A DNA stretch of 64,000 nucleotides from Symbiodinium natans (GCA_905221605.1 CAJNDS010000607.1:1-64000), one strand, 5' to 3'. Shown: positions 44,461 to 56,910, counted from the first letter of the stretch. Made by a program: numbers and translations. The notes: generated from the letters alone by a model not told the origin.

Positions 44461-45830
44461 CACAAGTTCGAGGCTCTCGCGCTACTTGCGTGCTGCTACT
44501 ACCTGAAGCCATGAGCAAGCATCGACAGCCCGACAGTCACCTAGAATCCACCCTCTGCCATTCTCGTAGGCAAAAACTGCCCGATAAGGTTGTTCTTCAT
44601 TGGCCCTATATGTAGGGAACTTAGAGAAGGACCATCAAGTATTGCCGCCGGTCCGATCCTTCCCACTGTTGCCCTTCTGCCAGCGCGGCGATGGCTACAT
44701 TGCGGAGGGGACCTAGGACGCTGTGTTCATTGGTTTTCAGGAAGCCTTAATTACAGTCATTTCTCAAAAATATGGTCCATTTATGTCCATTTTGGGGCCC
44801 TCTTATTTAGGGAACCCAAAAGGGGCCAAAATTTGGAGAACTGACCAGAGAGAAGTGACGGAGACTGGCTTCACAAATGTGATGAAATCCGAGACTCTTT
44901 CGCTCTGCCAGACAAGTGCTGACAAGCTTCCGTGGAGTGGGATTTCCGGCACCAGCCTGGGCACATGTGACCCTGAAGGTAACTTTTGGTAAGTTCACAT
45001 TGGCTTTCATGGCAGGGTATATCCTGTCCACATCTTCCACTCAGTGGCTCTGGCTTTCTGGAAGTACTGAGTCAAGCAACTGCAGTGCGTGCTCCCAACG
45101 CTGCGCAGCACTGGCAGCAAGGCTCCACGAGACGTCGCTGAGCTGCCTGTGGATGCCGTGCTAGGGAGCGGTGAAAATGGTAGCGCAGTAAAGATCCGAA
45201 GCTTTTGTGCTCTTCTTGCATTCTGTGCATTTTGTGAGACTATGTGAGACTCCTTGATCTCCTTTGGCACTAAGGGGTGGCTGAGGCCCCGAGCAAGCCA
45301 GCAGCAGGAGCTTGGCAGAGGAGCATTGCCAGCGCCTCCGGCCACCTCCACATGTCATATGACCAGCGCAGGGCGCCGCACTGAGGGACTGGGAGGAAAG
45401 CTAGTGCAGGGATGTCAGGCATCGACAAGTATCATTGTGTACTGAAGCCAGTAGTACCCAGCACAGTCTTCCTGAAGCATGCCCCTAGTACCCAGGACAG
45501 TATTCCTGAAGCATGCCCCAGCAGGCCAAGCATGGGGCTCGGATTCAAGCTTCGGGCGTATAAGCCTTGTTGAAGGACGGCCTTTCTGGTGTTTCTGGGG
45601 GGCAATTCGTGCGAACCCTGCAGCTCTCGCTTCCGGCTCAGGACTCCCAATGGCAGAAGCCTCCACAGAGAATCCCACAAAATCTCATCGAGAATGCCTA
45701 GAGAACCCCACTGATTCCATGGAGCGATACCCGCACCATCAAGGGGCAATCTCGAGAAGCATCTCAGAAAATTGGATCGGTACTTAGCACAGTCAGTATG
45801 TGATATTCGGCATTCTTGCCCCAAGTTTGG

Positions 45831-46216
45831 TAAACCCTAAACCCTAAACCCTAAACCCTAAACCCTAAACCCTAAACCCTAAACCCTAAACCCTAAACCC
45901 TAAACCCTAAACCCAGCTCCGCGCGAAGGGGCCCACCTGACTCTCGCAGCGACCTGCGCTGCCGAGTTCCAGGCCACGAGGTCGGCGCGCACACTCCGCA
46001 GCCTCGGACCGGAGGGGAGGGCGACTCAGGGTTTAGGGTTTAGGGTTTAGGGTTTGGGGTTTGGGGTTTGGGGTTTGGGGTTTGGGGTTTGGGGTTTGGG
46101 GTTTAGGGTTTAGCATTTGGGGTTTGGCGTTTTGGGGTTTGGGGTTTGGGGTTTAGGGTTTAGCGTTTGGGGTTTAGCGTTTTGGGGTTTGGGGTTTAGG
46201 GTTTAGGGGGTTTAGC
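45831..46216. repeat. Facing CCCTAAA and TTTAGGG tracts
   Basis: Twelve CCCTAAA units at 45831-45914, then 113 bases of GC-rich unique sequence, then TTTAGGG and TTTGGGG units at 46028-46216. Confidence 0.93.
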
Positions 46217-46222
46217 AGGGAA

Positions 46223-47319
46223 CTAAGCCGTCCGTGTAAAGGCATTCTGTCGGCCTTCTGGAAACACACCTTTGCTGTGTCCTGTCCTGCTTGAATTTGA
46301 TGAACCCATTGGCACGGGTATGTAAGATTCAGAGTGCTCACTGACGCGAAAGGCTCCTGGCAAGAAGGGGCCCCAGTTCAGAAAGCCCGAATCAAAGTCG
46401 ACCAAATTGCGCTCGATGCGTCTGATTGAGCAGCGGGCATCTATTTTCGAGCACGCGGAATGGCACTCTGCTTGTGAGACATGGCAGGACGACCCCGGCA
46501 CGTTTATTCGTAACCTATTGGGGATTTTGGGTTTGGAGCCATTGTTTGAGGCGCCTTAGGCCTCTGTTCAGCGGCGATTACCGCTGAGACTAAGCCACTA
46601 AGCCTAAACAAGTCGAAGGTTGCGAACACTCGAAGTCACTGTGTCGCAACCCTGAGCGAATAATATGTACTAATGATTCTGAGGACCGATGGGGAAGCAG
46701 TCCTCTGGATCACTAAATGGCCTCAGCTCGGGCAATGATCCATGTTCTTGACAAGTGGGATTGGGAAGTCTTTCGGCAGTCCACGGAAAGCACTGCGCTG
46801 CCCTAATTTCCGTCCAGCTTGCGGGCAAGGGGGATTGAACATCTTCTCGAACCAGGTATCACAATGAGGCCGCAGATCCTCAGCACTTCGCAAAGGCAAT
46901 GCACATGTGGAGACGTTGCGTTACATCTCTGATCGTTAAGGGTTCAGTTAGCTGCAGAGATGCTCATGTGATTTCAACGAAGTGGCGTGGGGAAAATTGG
47001 GCAGAACTTGCTGGATCTCGCTTGTGTAGACATAAGCGAAGACCTTGGAAAAAGCAGCAATGCACTGTGCTGTTTGGCACGCTACGCTCTCTAGACCGAG
47101 ATCGGCCACTTAGAAGCCCTTGGGTGGAAAGCTCAATGGCAAGCAGTAGAAGAGAATGAACAAACCATCCAAGGAATCGGCATGTGTGTAGGTGTACAGT
47201 ATAAACCTCGTCGAGCAGGCACCCTACTCAGGCCCTACTCATTTACTACACGAGACACGAGGCTTTGCAACAAGTCTGGCGCGGCTTGCTGTTTGGGGGA
47301 TGGGTACAGTGCCACTCAC
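46223..47319. other. No confident gene; one weak exon
   Basis: On the minus strand 46501-46223 reads SSCHVSQAECHSACSKIDAR and NLVDFDSGFLNWGPFLPG, of coding appearance but without secure splice sites. The C-terminal exon or exons of the membrane gene at 47320-51366 probably lie in 47180-47319 and were not resolved. Confidence 0.3.
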
Positions 47320-50300
47320 GTTTGCAGCCTGGCGGCGGCAACCGACAGCAAGATCAGCCAGTAGGTCATGATCGTGCGGAAGTTCTTGTTCTCTCTCTCT
47401 GCGGGCGACTCATCCTGATGCAACAGAAGGCATGCAGGAGTTGAAAGTCCCAGCCAGTGCATCGGGTTATCGTTTCGTCGGGCTTATCAACCTGTCGGGT
47501 AACCTTGTCCTTTGCAAGGAAGGCCAAGACCGTCTGCTCAACGTGTCGCCTGCCAATGTGCCAGGTAAGGGAGGTCTTCGCAGATTCCTTGACGTAAGTC
47601 CTTCTGCTCAGGCCTGGTTGAAGCGGGCGTGAATGCTTCGTACATCAAGTTGTCGATGGAGATGATCTGTTGCACACGGAAAAAAGTGAAGTATGTGGGA
47701 GTCATGGGTAACAAAATGCAAAAGCATCTTCAACCATGGTGTTGACGGCATTGACTTAACGGATCGGCCAAGCGGCAGCTTCCAGGGCAAGGGCATTCAA
47801 GATGACGTCTGCCATGGACTGAGTCGCAACCAGAAAGCGCATGCCACAGTAAAGTAACGCCATTGCCACGAGCACTTTCCTCAGCTGCAAAGGATGAGGA
47901 CCCAAAGAGCCCAATGCCCCTTGAATAAGGAATATACCCTTAAATCATACCAAGGATCCCTGTATAAATTAAGGTATCTTCCTTGACTAAGGGGTATTGG
48001 GCTCTCTGGGGACATCTGCGGTATGGCAGGAATGTGAGGCTCGCATTCTCAATGCTTCCAGGCAGTGCGAGCATCGGCAGCGTGACAGTAATCAGGAGGT
48101 TCAGTCGAATCGCATGGCCCACAGAGTGCACCTGGAAGTGCAGACTTAAAATTTGCTCTAGTACTCCATGTACTTTACAGACTCTATACATACGTGCTAT
48201 AGACCATACTCACTGTATGTCTGCCATGCTCTACCTGTTCACCTTACCTGTTTGTTTGTCTTGGCCCGCACCTTGATGGTCTCGATCTCCTCCATGTCAT
48301 TCCTTTCAAGCTTCCTTTGATCTGGAGTGCAGAAGACACAATGGCAAGGGCTAGAAAGGCCAGAAAGGAGAGCTGCAGAAATCTCAGCACATCAGGCCCC
48401 CGAACTGCTCCTGCACTACTCCACCAAGGATCATTCCTGCTGCTGGAGACTCGCCGGCAGGCAGAGTCTCGAGGGCACACCTCACCGACTCACCGACGGA
48501 GCTGTGCGGGGCTACATCGAGAAAGGAACTTGACTTGCATCTCCACGAACGGGCACTAGCTGCCTTCACTCACTCAGTGCGCAAGGCAGAGACATGCTTT
48601 CCACAGATGAGTGGCTTGGCAAACGAAGCCGTTTCAATTCACATGGCCACATGGTCAAAGAGGCTTTCATTTCGCCAAGGCACAGTGTCCTCGTGAGCTT
48701 GATGCTGTCGTGAATTTCGCTTACCATCCTCAAGCGTTGAACACTCAGATCAGGGGCTATCCCAGCATAGCCGAGACGCGCCTTGCACACCAGAGGAAGG
48801 TGATGGCAGTCGCGAATCGCGCACGCGTCACCGGCATGTTGCAAAGCTCCTAGGATGAGAGAGCGCAGCCTGGGGAGTCTTCTAGGGAGTCGAGGGTTCC
48901 ACGGTAAACTCACCGCTTGGGAACATCTCCATCATGTGTCCGAGCCAAAGGGCCATGTAGGGGCCAGTCCACACCTTCCACTTGTCTTCCAGAAAGTTCC
49001 CTTCCTTGTCGAAGATCTCGCGATGATATTGAGCATAGTTCTCCTGGAGGTCTGAGTTAAGCAAAGGTGCCGAAGACATGTGAAAGTCTTGACGGTCTTG
49101 ATGGAGCGCCCCTTGCTTTTTACTTATTCTTCGCAGTCAGAACAAGCTATTGAAAAGCTTCGCTCCGCAAAGCGAGAACTGACAGTGGTTTGATTCGAAG
49201 CATCTCTCCTCTTGGGGTATTAAGGGTTTTGCGTGGGCTTTGGGCTGCATGCCCACCCGTCACTACGTGCCTCCAACGATGTGACCAATAAGCACATCTC
49301 GACAGAAACGAGACTCTGGAGACATTCCAAGCTACGTAGTTTTTGCTTCATTCTGACAAAGCAAACGGTTTGCCCAAAACGTTGGCAAGGCCTCACTCAA
49401 AAACTACCATCTGGAGTGAGAGGGCCCCCCCCCCCAGTATGTCCCAATCATGGCCAGTTCTAGACTGAGACTCCACGTGCAATGGCGTGTCAGATGTTTT
49501 CTCAAGAACGTCATTTCGGGAAACAGCCAGCAGAACTGCCACACCCGCCTGCGACTGGTGAATGGCTCCTCAGAAAGCTCAAGGCGAGGCTAAGCGCATT
49601 GGCCATAGGGCCCCTTTCAGGGCCGAAAAGGCTTGAAGTCAAGGCCTCACTCGGTCTGAGGCCGCAACCATCGACGAGGTAGTGGTTGACTTCGTACAGA
49701 AGCCTGCTTCACGAGGTTGCACAGGGAGTCAAGGACTAAACTAAACCGCCTTCAGTAGACTCTGTAGACCAAGTGCCGGTCCAAGCTGCATCAACTGAAG
49801 CCACACATTTGTTACAGCGGCAACGAAGCAAAAGGCTAGCCGTGCGCCGGAGAGCCTTTGGCCAAGTGCCAGGGCATTGCATTGCGGCTCACGTTCAGGA
49901 TTTAGGGTTTAGGCTCTGGTGCGATCACAAATCCTGAAACAACATATGCTCCCACTCAGCACCTGTGCAACACTGCGGTGCCGCGCCTATCGAGCTGTGA
50001 TGGGTTCAACAGCTTGGGAAGATCTTGTATCACCTGCAGGAAGCCAACTGTCTCTTCGGCCTGTCTCATCTACATGCATGTGATCAAGCTCACATAGTTT
50101 TGTGCTCGGCAGCCGGCAACCGTGATCGTCATTCCATAGATGTCAGGCGGAACTGAGACACATTGCACCTCCATCCGAGCGCTGTTGCAACTTGTCACAA
50201 TGTTCAACAGCCCGCACAACCAGATGTGGGTTTCGTCACCAACAGACACGATTGGCAGACAACTTTGCAAGGGTGCCTTTCCCACTTCGGCTGACTCCAG

Positions 50301-51366
50301 GATTGCATATTTCGCATCTTTTTGCATCTGTCTCATCCATTGGCGCACCCGCCAGGACATGGACTGGGGGCCTGCCCCTCCCTGCTGTCAACTGACGCGT
50401 CAATTGGTGTGTGCTTGTTTTGGGAGTGTGATGCCATGATGTAGCTTTTGGCAGCTATTTCGGTTGCTAAGCGGAGCTCATCCTGAGGCTAGCGATATAT
50501 GGTGAGAGACGTATGCATGCAAGATCTGCCAGATGGAGCCCATTCCATGACAGGCGACATGCCCATGGCTCGCATCCAGCAGTTCTAGGGACACCAGCAC
50601 CACGCAACCCTCTTAGAAGACGCATTCAACCCACGGCTGGCCCCATCTGACGTCAGGCGTACCCACACCCGAGGCGTCGTCGTGGATCAGAGAGGTCAGA
50701 ACATTTACGGAGACAAGATCAACGCCTGTCGCTAACCTCATCTCGGCCGGCGACCGCATCTCGTGCCACAGCTCGAAGGCCTCAGAGACTTCACCTTCAT
50801 CCTCTGGGTTCTCTGGGTTCTCTTGGCCCTCAGCTTCTGTGGGTCGAGCCTCCAGCCAGCGGGACTGGCGCCCCGTGCAGTCGAGCACAATTGCATACTC
50901 CTCACCCGTTGGGCTCAGGAGCTGCGATTGAACTTCATGAAAAATTTTCACACATTGAAAACACTGAGCGGGTCTTGGTACGTGCTCCTTGGCACCTCAG
51001 CGCACGGCACGTGAAGGCCGAGAAAGCTGCCGGAAGCCGTAGCCGTGCACTACGATCCTTTACCTCAAATTTGCTTGCTGCTGAGCATGCGGCCCGAGAT
51101 CCAAGAGTTCCCCCGAAGTGTTGCTAACGCCGACTCAACCTCCTGCATGGGCATTTAGGCTGTGGCCTTCACCATGCTGTGACCCACAATCCCGGTCTGT
51201 CCTTTGAAGAAGCACTACGATCTCGAAGCCGTGCCAACAGCAACGCCTCTTCAGACGGACGTGTACATGGAAGCTCTGCGAGGCTGCACGTCTAGCTTGG
51301 TCACAAAATACATTCAGGAGCTTTGAAATCTGAGATGTGTTGAAATTAACACCCACTCCCCCGGCT
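47320..51366 (-). CDS. Multi-exon membrane protein, unknown
   Basis: Exons read on the minus strand: 51366-51202 (GVGVNFNTSQISKLLNVFCD), 50921-50620 (LLSPTGEEYAIVLDCTGRQS ... SLIHDDASGVGTPDVRWGQP), 50363-50094 (SMSWRVRQWMRQMQKDAKYA, ends TAT|GTGAGC), about 49117-48914 (DLQENYAQYHREIFDKEGN ... WTGPYMALWLGHMMEMFPS, ends G|GTGAGT), 48849-48725 (ALQHAGDACAIRDC, ends ATG|GTAAGC), about 48688-48634, about 48560-48500 (VEMQVKFLSRCSPAQLR, ends CG|GTGAGT), 48321-48248 (KLERNDMEEIETIKVRAKTN), 48131 to about 48018 (HAIRLNLLITVTLPMLALPG), 47884-47780 (LRKVLVAMALLYCGMRFLVA then NALALE), 47666-47550 (IISIDNLMYEAFTPASTRPE) and 47414-47320 (NFRTIMTYWLILLSVAAARL). Three hydrophobic segments are clear. LRKVL...NALALE plus a following acidic helix recalls a dinoflagellate membrane family I have seen, function unknown. 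Two donors are GC (GAA|GCTGCC, CAG|GCGACA). Whether the 50-51 kb exons belong to the same gene is inferred. Confidence 0.68.
47893..48010. mobile_element. TIR element filling an intron
   Basis: The left arm starts CCCAAAGAGCCCAATGCCCC and the right arm reverse-complements to CCCAGAGAGCCCAATACCCC, with about 40-base arms and few mismatches. It occupies nearly the whole intron between the HAIRLNLLITV exon and the LRKVLVAMALL exon of the membrane gene. Confidence 0.75.
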
Positions 51367-51852
51367 CTGTCAAGAGCCCTGCAGCTTCGCACCTAAGGCA
51401 AAGCTTCCATGGGCATCCCGCCTTGAGATTGCGCTTCCCACGCCGCGGCGACGAAGATCTGAAGGAAAAGGGATATAAAGTCATCACATCCACACACACA
51501 CACACTTCAAGTCTCGGGTGCCGCCTTGTCTGCATGACTGTCGGACAAAATCGGGTTACTATTGAGCAGGGGCCTGGATGCTTGGCATCCTTGCGCCATG
51601 GAGAAGCTGGGTTTAAGTTTGGGATGGCTTGCGGGTGATGTGTTCAACTTTGTTTTGCATCTTTGGGTGTGTGCAGTTTAGGTCTGTCTGGAGGACCTCA
51701 TCTCCCTCTCCCCTTGCAAGCTCTTGATCAGGCAAGCTGGGGGCTTGATGCTGCGGCGGGTCCGGCTTATGTGAGTACCCTGACAGAGACAGAGAGGCAC
51801 TCCCACTCCATTCAAAATCAAGTGCTGAGGATCTGAGATCTGTCACACCAGT

Positions 51853-52014
51853 TCCAGTGCGTGCTGTCGGTGCTCAACATCACATGCCTTTTCAACGTCT
51901 GCAAGCTACTTGTCTCGAGGAGGCTACTGTGGTGGACGGGGATCGAGTGCAACATTATGCTACTGGAGAAGGGGCAGGTTGGGGGTCTGGTAGCCAAGGT
52001 GCTCATGACTGTCA
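51853..52014 (+). CDS. Candidate plus-strand membrane exon
   Basis: After CACACCAG the frame reads FQCVLSVLNITCLFNVCKLL and RRLLWWTGIECNIMLLEKG, ending before GTAAGTGC, a strong donor. It would be the only credible plus-strand exon in the window. The minus-strand frame of the same stretch (MLHSIPVHHSSLLETSS) is less protein-like. No upstream or downstream partner exon was found. Confidence 0.4.
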
Positions 52015-52794
52015 GTAAGTGCACACGTCGCATCGCTTCGGCAACGGCACGCATCGTGCGTTTGCACCTTGCTAGCGCTGCGGTGAGCACTCGTGCCTTA
52101 AAGCAAGGTGCTGCAAGGCTGCGAATGTCTCATCAAGCCCGTAACGGCCATAACCATGTGTATATATATATGTAGAAACAGAGAGAGATATGTATGTATA
52201 CATACGTATACACATGTGCTACCATGTGCACATATATACTACCATATGTGAAAATGCGTATACATAACTATGTATGTCTTGATGCTTGTAGTGCTAGTAT
52301 GTTGCATTATTCTATTGGTTGTATACAACTTGAGAACTCTCCTTTGCACAGCCATTGCAAGAGCAATATGGAACGGTCCAGTCAGACACCTCACAGGGCT
52401 CTCTTGAGGAATCTCGGGAAGCAGCGTTGAGTAGGCTGGCCCGTCTCTACTGCACCCTCAGCTCTTTTCAGAGCCATCGTCGTCATCTATATCGCTGTCC
52501 TGGCGGCATCGATCTTCAGGTGGGAGGGCGGGTGGTTTGGTTGAGCCTTCCCTCGTACAGAAAAGTCTCTGGAATCCAAAGGCTAAGTAAGCCCTAATCG
52601 AAGTTACGAGTAGGCGCTGCTCAAGAATAACGTCAAGCATGTGCTAGTTGTGTCAGTCCCCACTCCCTTCCGATCCCCATCCATGGTGCCAGGCAGAGAC
52701 CAGGCGGGCATGTCTTAAGGGAATGACAAGCCACCTCCGCCAGCCACCCCTTCTCTCTCTCTCTCTCTCTCTGCCAGCCCCAAGCTCCAAAACC

Positions 52795-53515
52795 CAAAAC
52801 CCAAAACCCAAAACCCGAAACCCGAAACCCGAAACCCGAAACCCTAAACCCTAAACCCTAAACCCTAAACCCCAAACCCAATCCTTCCACCAGAGAGGGG
52901 GTCTCTTGAAGAGTCTCTTGGCTCCTCGATTTCACTGCCGGTATCACCTCCAGAGCCTGCAGGTGGTGCCGGCTTCCTGGTGGGTTGGCGGTTGGCTTCA
53001 GGGATTTAGGGTTTAGGGTTTGGGGTTTAGGGCTTAGGGTTTTGGGTTTTGGGTTTAGGGCATTTTCTTCAAGGGGTTTCGGGCTTAGGGGGTTTTACGA
53101 GTTTAGGGTTTTTGGGTTTCGGGTTTAGGGGTTTTACGAGGGTCTTAGGTGGAATCCTTTGGCCTTCCAGGCCTGTTTGAAGGTTCATGGCTAGAAGCAT
53201 GGGTAGTCAAAAGAAAGAAATACGACAGCCCCCCATAACCCCCAGCCAGGAACGACCAGGGAGCTCCCGTGATACGTCGGCTCATAAGCCAAGTAAAGTC
53301 AAACCTGGTGGGGGGTTTAGGGTTTAGGGTTTAGGGTTTAGGGTTTAGGGTTTAGGGTTTAAGGTTTAAGGGTTAAGGGTTAAGGGTTAAGGGTTAAGGG
53401 TTAAGGGTTAAGGGTTTAGGGTTTAGGGTTTAGGGTTTAGGGTTTAGGGTTTAGGGTTTAGGGTTTAGGGTTTAGGGTTTAGGGTTTAGGGTTTAGGGTT
53501 TAGGGTTTAGGCCCT
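52795..53515. repeat. Facing CCCTAAA and TTTAGGG tracts
   Basis: AAACCC, AAACCCG and AAACCCT units at 52795-52882, a unique gap of about 120 bases, degenerate TTTAGGG at 53003-53130, and at 53315-53512 a long tract with an internal run of seven TTAAGGG units between perfect TTTAGGG. Confidence 0.93.
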
Positions 53516-54369
53516 GAAAAGAATGCCGGGCCGGCCTAGCTTGGTTGGATTCCTGGAATCCTCTGGCTTCTGGATTAAGAGGCCCTTGACGCATTTCACC
53601 ATGTTTTAGAGGAGCAAACAAAACCTTCCAACAGACAGTTGCAAACTGTCATGCACCCGAAACCTCACAGCAAACCACTTCAATTTTTGCAGGGAATAGA
53701 ATATTTACGAAAACTTTCCGCTATGGCGGAATCGGGTGAGTTAGGGATCCCTTCCCCTGAGTTGCGGCATGCGCATGGATGACGTGCCGCTGCCACTCAC
53801 ACTCTGAAACGGGCCAGCTGCGCTTGCAGTAAAAGTAAAGCCCGGCTCCAATGATGGCAATGCCAAAGGGGGACATGACACCTCTCAACTCGACACACGG
53901 TCACTGGAAGTGGCCCCAAGGCATGGCAAGTGAAGGGGTCAAAGCACGGACCCCTCGAAGGGACCCTTAATCTTACTCCCCTTATATGATCCCCATTTGT
54001 ACCTTTATAGTCCCTATATACCCAAGTCGCCCCGAATAACCCCCAAATAACCCCTAAGGTCCCTTAGAAGGGTCCCTGCTTTAGTCCCTTGAGCAAGGCT
54101 CCCCTGACCTGCCATAAGCGCCGCTTTTGAACCGGAAGATGGGCTCCTTGGATGAGTTTACAGGCAAGAAGCTTGCCGCTAGCAGCACTGGCACAGGAAA
54201 GTTGCAAGAAAGATCGTGGTCACGACAGTGGTACAGTGGAGCTGACATTTTCGCGCGATGATAGTTGCTACAAATCTCAGAAATTAAGAGCTCTTGTAGG
54301 CAAGAAGGGGAAGAACATGGCCACAATTGGCAGTCTCCCTGCGGCTAAAGCTCTGCGTATGCGGCGCCC
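53516..54369. other. No confident gene
   Basis: Nothing of coding quality. 53950-54080 holds loosely repeated CCCTTAxxCTT and ACCCCxAA words with short inverted matches (GGACCCTT near both ends). Confidence 0.4.
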
Positions 54370-55635
54370 CCTGGGCCCCTGGAGCACCTTGATAACCTCT
54401 CAAGTTGGTTTCAGGTTCGGGGCTCAGGCTGCTGCACGGTTTACCCTGCCTGGCTGCCCAGGCTGCCCCTGGTAGTATCCTTGCCAGGCATGGGCAGCGC
54501 ACCAGAAGTTTTGCTGTTCGACAGAGAAAGGCCATCATGGTTTGGCCTTGCTGGTTCGGTGGGTAGCCGCCCTGCTGGTAGCCCCCCTGCTGCTGGTAGC
54601 CCTGCTGCTGGTAGCCTCATGTCAAAAGAGTCATGAAATGTCTCTGACACAAAGAGCTGCTTAAAAGTCACATATAGCTCCACGCTCGGCATACTAGGCA
54701 AGCGGCCCTGCTGCTGATAGCCGCCCTGCGGTGGCGGGCCCTGGCCCTGTTGGAAGTTTTGCTGCTGCTGTCCCTGGTATTGGCCTCATGTGGAGAAAGC
54801 ATAGAGCTCTGTTGAGAGAGAGAGAGAGAGAGAGTTTGTCCAAAAACATATGTGCAAAGAGCACTCGTTATCGATATTTGCAGAGCACGAGACAGCACAC
54901 CATGCGCGCACCACGTTGCGAGCCTTGCTGCGGAGGCGGTTGCTGCTGCCAGCCTTGCTGTGGTGGCGGCTGTTGCTGGAATTGCTGTTGCTGCTGCTGT
55001 GGAGGCGGCTGCTGCTGATAGCCTGCAAGGCCAATGAAAGCAAGTTGGGTGCATGTTTGCAAATGTGAGGACCTTGGAAAGAAGAAGGCGACTCGTGACT
55101 GCCCAGGAAGGCGGTGCCTCAGCATTCAGACTCACCCATCGCACCAAAACTTGCATTCTTCCTGGACCAACACTCCAAAAGCGCAAGACGAGCTTCTCCC
55201 AGGCGACTTCCCAAGCACGACAAGCGCCATCCCACGTGCAGAGCCAAGCACGCTTTGTGCCGACTTTCCCCACGCCCCCTGGGTCTTTTGAGCCGCTGGC
55301 CGATGTCACCTCGTCGTGAAGGCACAGCCCGGCTGCCGCAGGCTGGGACCAGGCCTCTCAGCGAAGCCAAGTCAGCAAGCGGAGGAAGTTGTGGCTGCAC
55401 GGAGGCAGGCCGTGCAGTTTTCCACGCTTCTGTCTTTAGTGTCTCGTCCATTTCTGGCTGCTTTGTGCAGAAGAATCGTCTTTGCTCTTTGCGCAGGAGA
55501 TGCTGTAAAGGCCAGAGCAGTCTCTATAGCAGCTAGCCAAACTCTTGGGGCATCTTCCTCGAGGGATTTCGGTCGTGTGCGAGCCTCATCGTAATGAACT
55601 TTAATTTGGGACCGTCTTCTCCGTTCTTTGGGCAC
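54370..55635 (-). CDS. Q/G/Y/P-rich prion-like protein, microexons
   Basis: Five consecutive exons share phase 1 at both ends: 55022-54915 (starts YQQQPPPQQQQQQFQQQ), 54784-54707 (QYQGQQQQNFQQGQGPPPQ), 54615-54547 (YQQQGYQQQGGYQQGGYPP), 54479-54450 (YYQGQPGQPG) and one starting 54396 (YQGAPGAQGAP). Each begins after AG with GC, GA or GT completing a Gly or Arg codon. Three donors must be GC (G|GCCGCT, G|GCCAAA, G|GCAGGG). Upstream, an exon ends at ATGG|GTGAGT (55136) in the same phase, preceded by a frame reading GSRLGEARLALLECWSRKN; a further candidate exon 55635-55372 reads RSQIKVHYDEARTRPKSLEE. Such low-complexity Gln/Tyr/Gly tails occur in RNA-binding and membrane-trafficking proteins; which applies here is unknown. 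Confidence 0.62.
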
Positions 55636-56195
55636 CGCTTCTTTCCAAGGTCGGGGTCAGACAAAATGACCCTATTCCTGATCTGGCAGGTCCGATATGC
55701 CACATGTGTGCACACAGTGCACACAGTGCCTGCATCATCGTTGCCAAGCCAGTCTTGAGCGCTTCGGCGCCTCGTGCATGCTACATAGATCCTGCTTCGC
55801 AGAAGCACACATGGGCACGGTGCCGAACGGCCGAAGCAGAGGAAGCCACTACCAAAACCGACATAAGCCGGACGTCAGACATGAACACTCCTCGATTCAA
55901 CGGCTTCTGGAGCCCGGCCTGCGGAGCAGCGCGGCTACCGCCTCCGAGGCGGTGCGTGCCTGGCCAAAAGTGAGAAGATGCTGCCAACTCTGGGCCTCAG
56001 ACATTCCTCAAGGGTTTAGACAGCTTGGGAAGGCTTCACTCCACCACGAGTGAGCCGAAGGACAGTAGGTGAGCCATAGTAACAATATCGACTATGAACA
56101 ACTACTTCAATTGCACGGCCTCATCCAGCGCTGCAAGGGACGTCGCATGGAAACTCCTCAGCCTGAAGAGCGCTGCCAAACTCCACCGGACATGT

Positions 56196-56305
56196 GGGGG
56201 TTTACGAAAATAGGGGACCCCAAAAAAAGACCCCCAAATGGTATCATGTACCATCCCCTTGTAATAGGGACCCCAATAAGGTACCCCTTAATATCGTAAA
56301 CCCCC
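56196..56305. mobile_element. GGGGGTTTACG-family MITE
   Basis: Ends GGGGGTTTACGAAAATAGGG and CTTAATATCGTAAACCCCC, with an internal tract of CCCC-flanked AAAAAAA and AATAGGGACCCC. 110 bases. Confidence 0.85.
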
Positions 56306-56431
56306 ATTTGGGCATGGGCACCCTGACCCTGGGGTATCAGAGTCCCAGAACTGAGAGCGCAAAGAGCTCGACAAGCTCCCAGGTTCCCCTGAGGCCCTGA
56401 ACCGAACTGAGCCCCAGACCCTGAACCCCAA

Positions 56432-56717
56432 AAGCCCTGGATCCCTACAACCCCTAAAGCCCTAAACCCCTAAACCCGGAAACCCCTAAACCCCTAAAGC
56501 CCTAAACCCCTAAAAAAACCGAAAACCCAAACCCAGTCATTCCATGACATTTCGTGGCCTGACATCTCCAGGCTCCAGCAGCGCTGGTCCTGCGTGGACT
56601 CTTGATGACAGACCCTTCTCAAAAAGGGGTTTGGGGCTTAGGGTTTAGGGCTGAGGGTTGAGGGTTGAGGGTTGAGGGTTTAGGGTTTAGGGCTTAGGGC
56701 TTAGGGTTTAGGGTTTT
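56432..56717. repeat. Facing CCCTAAA and TTTAGGG tracts
   Basis: CCCCTAAA/CCCTAAACC units at 56432-56536, about 90 bases unique, then TTTAGGG, GTTGAGG and GCTTAGGG units at 56627-56717. Confidence 0.88.
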
Positions 56718-56910
56718 TTTACGGCTGCCAAGCGCATCCCAAACTCTTTGCCAGCGTTGTAAACAATTCTGCATGGCGCGCAGGCGCAGTCTCCCGGTGC
56801 CGTGCAAAGGTAGGGTGTTTTTCTAGCTGTTGTTTGAGGCCCAGGAGGTCTTTTCTTTCCGAGGGAGCGGTTTGTTCTAGGTGATGTTTAAGGAGTGTTA
56901 TCGCATGAGC

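Noticed and set aside
53315-53512. True chromosome end
   Set aside because: Telomere-like tracts are many, short, in both orientations and surrounded by genes, so they are internal.
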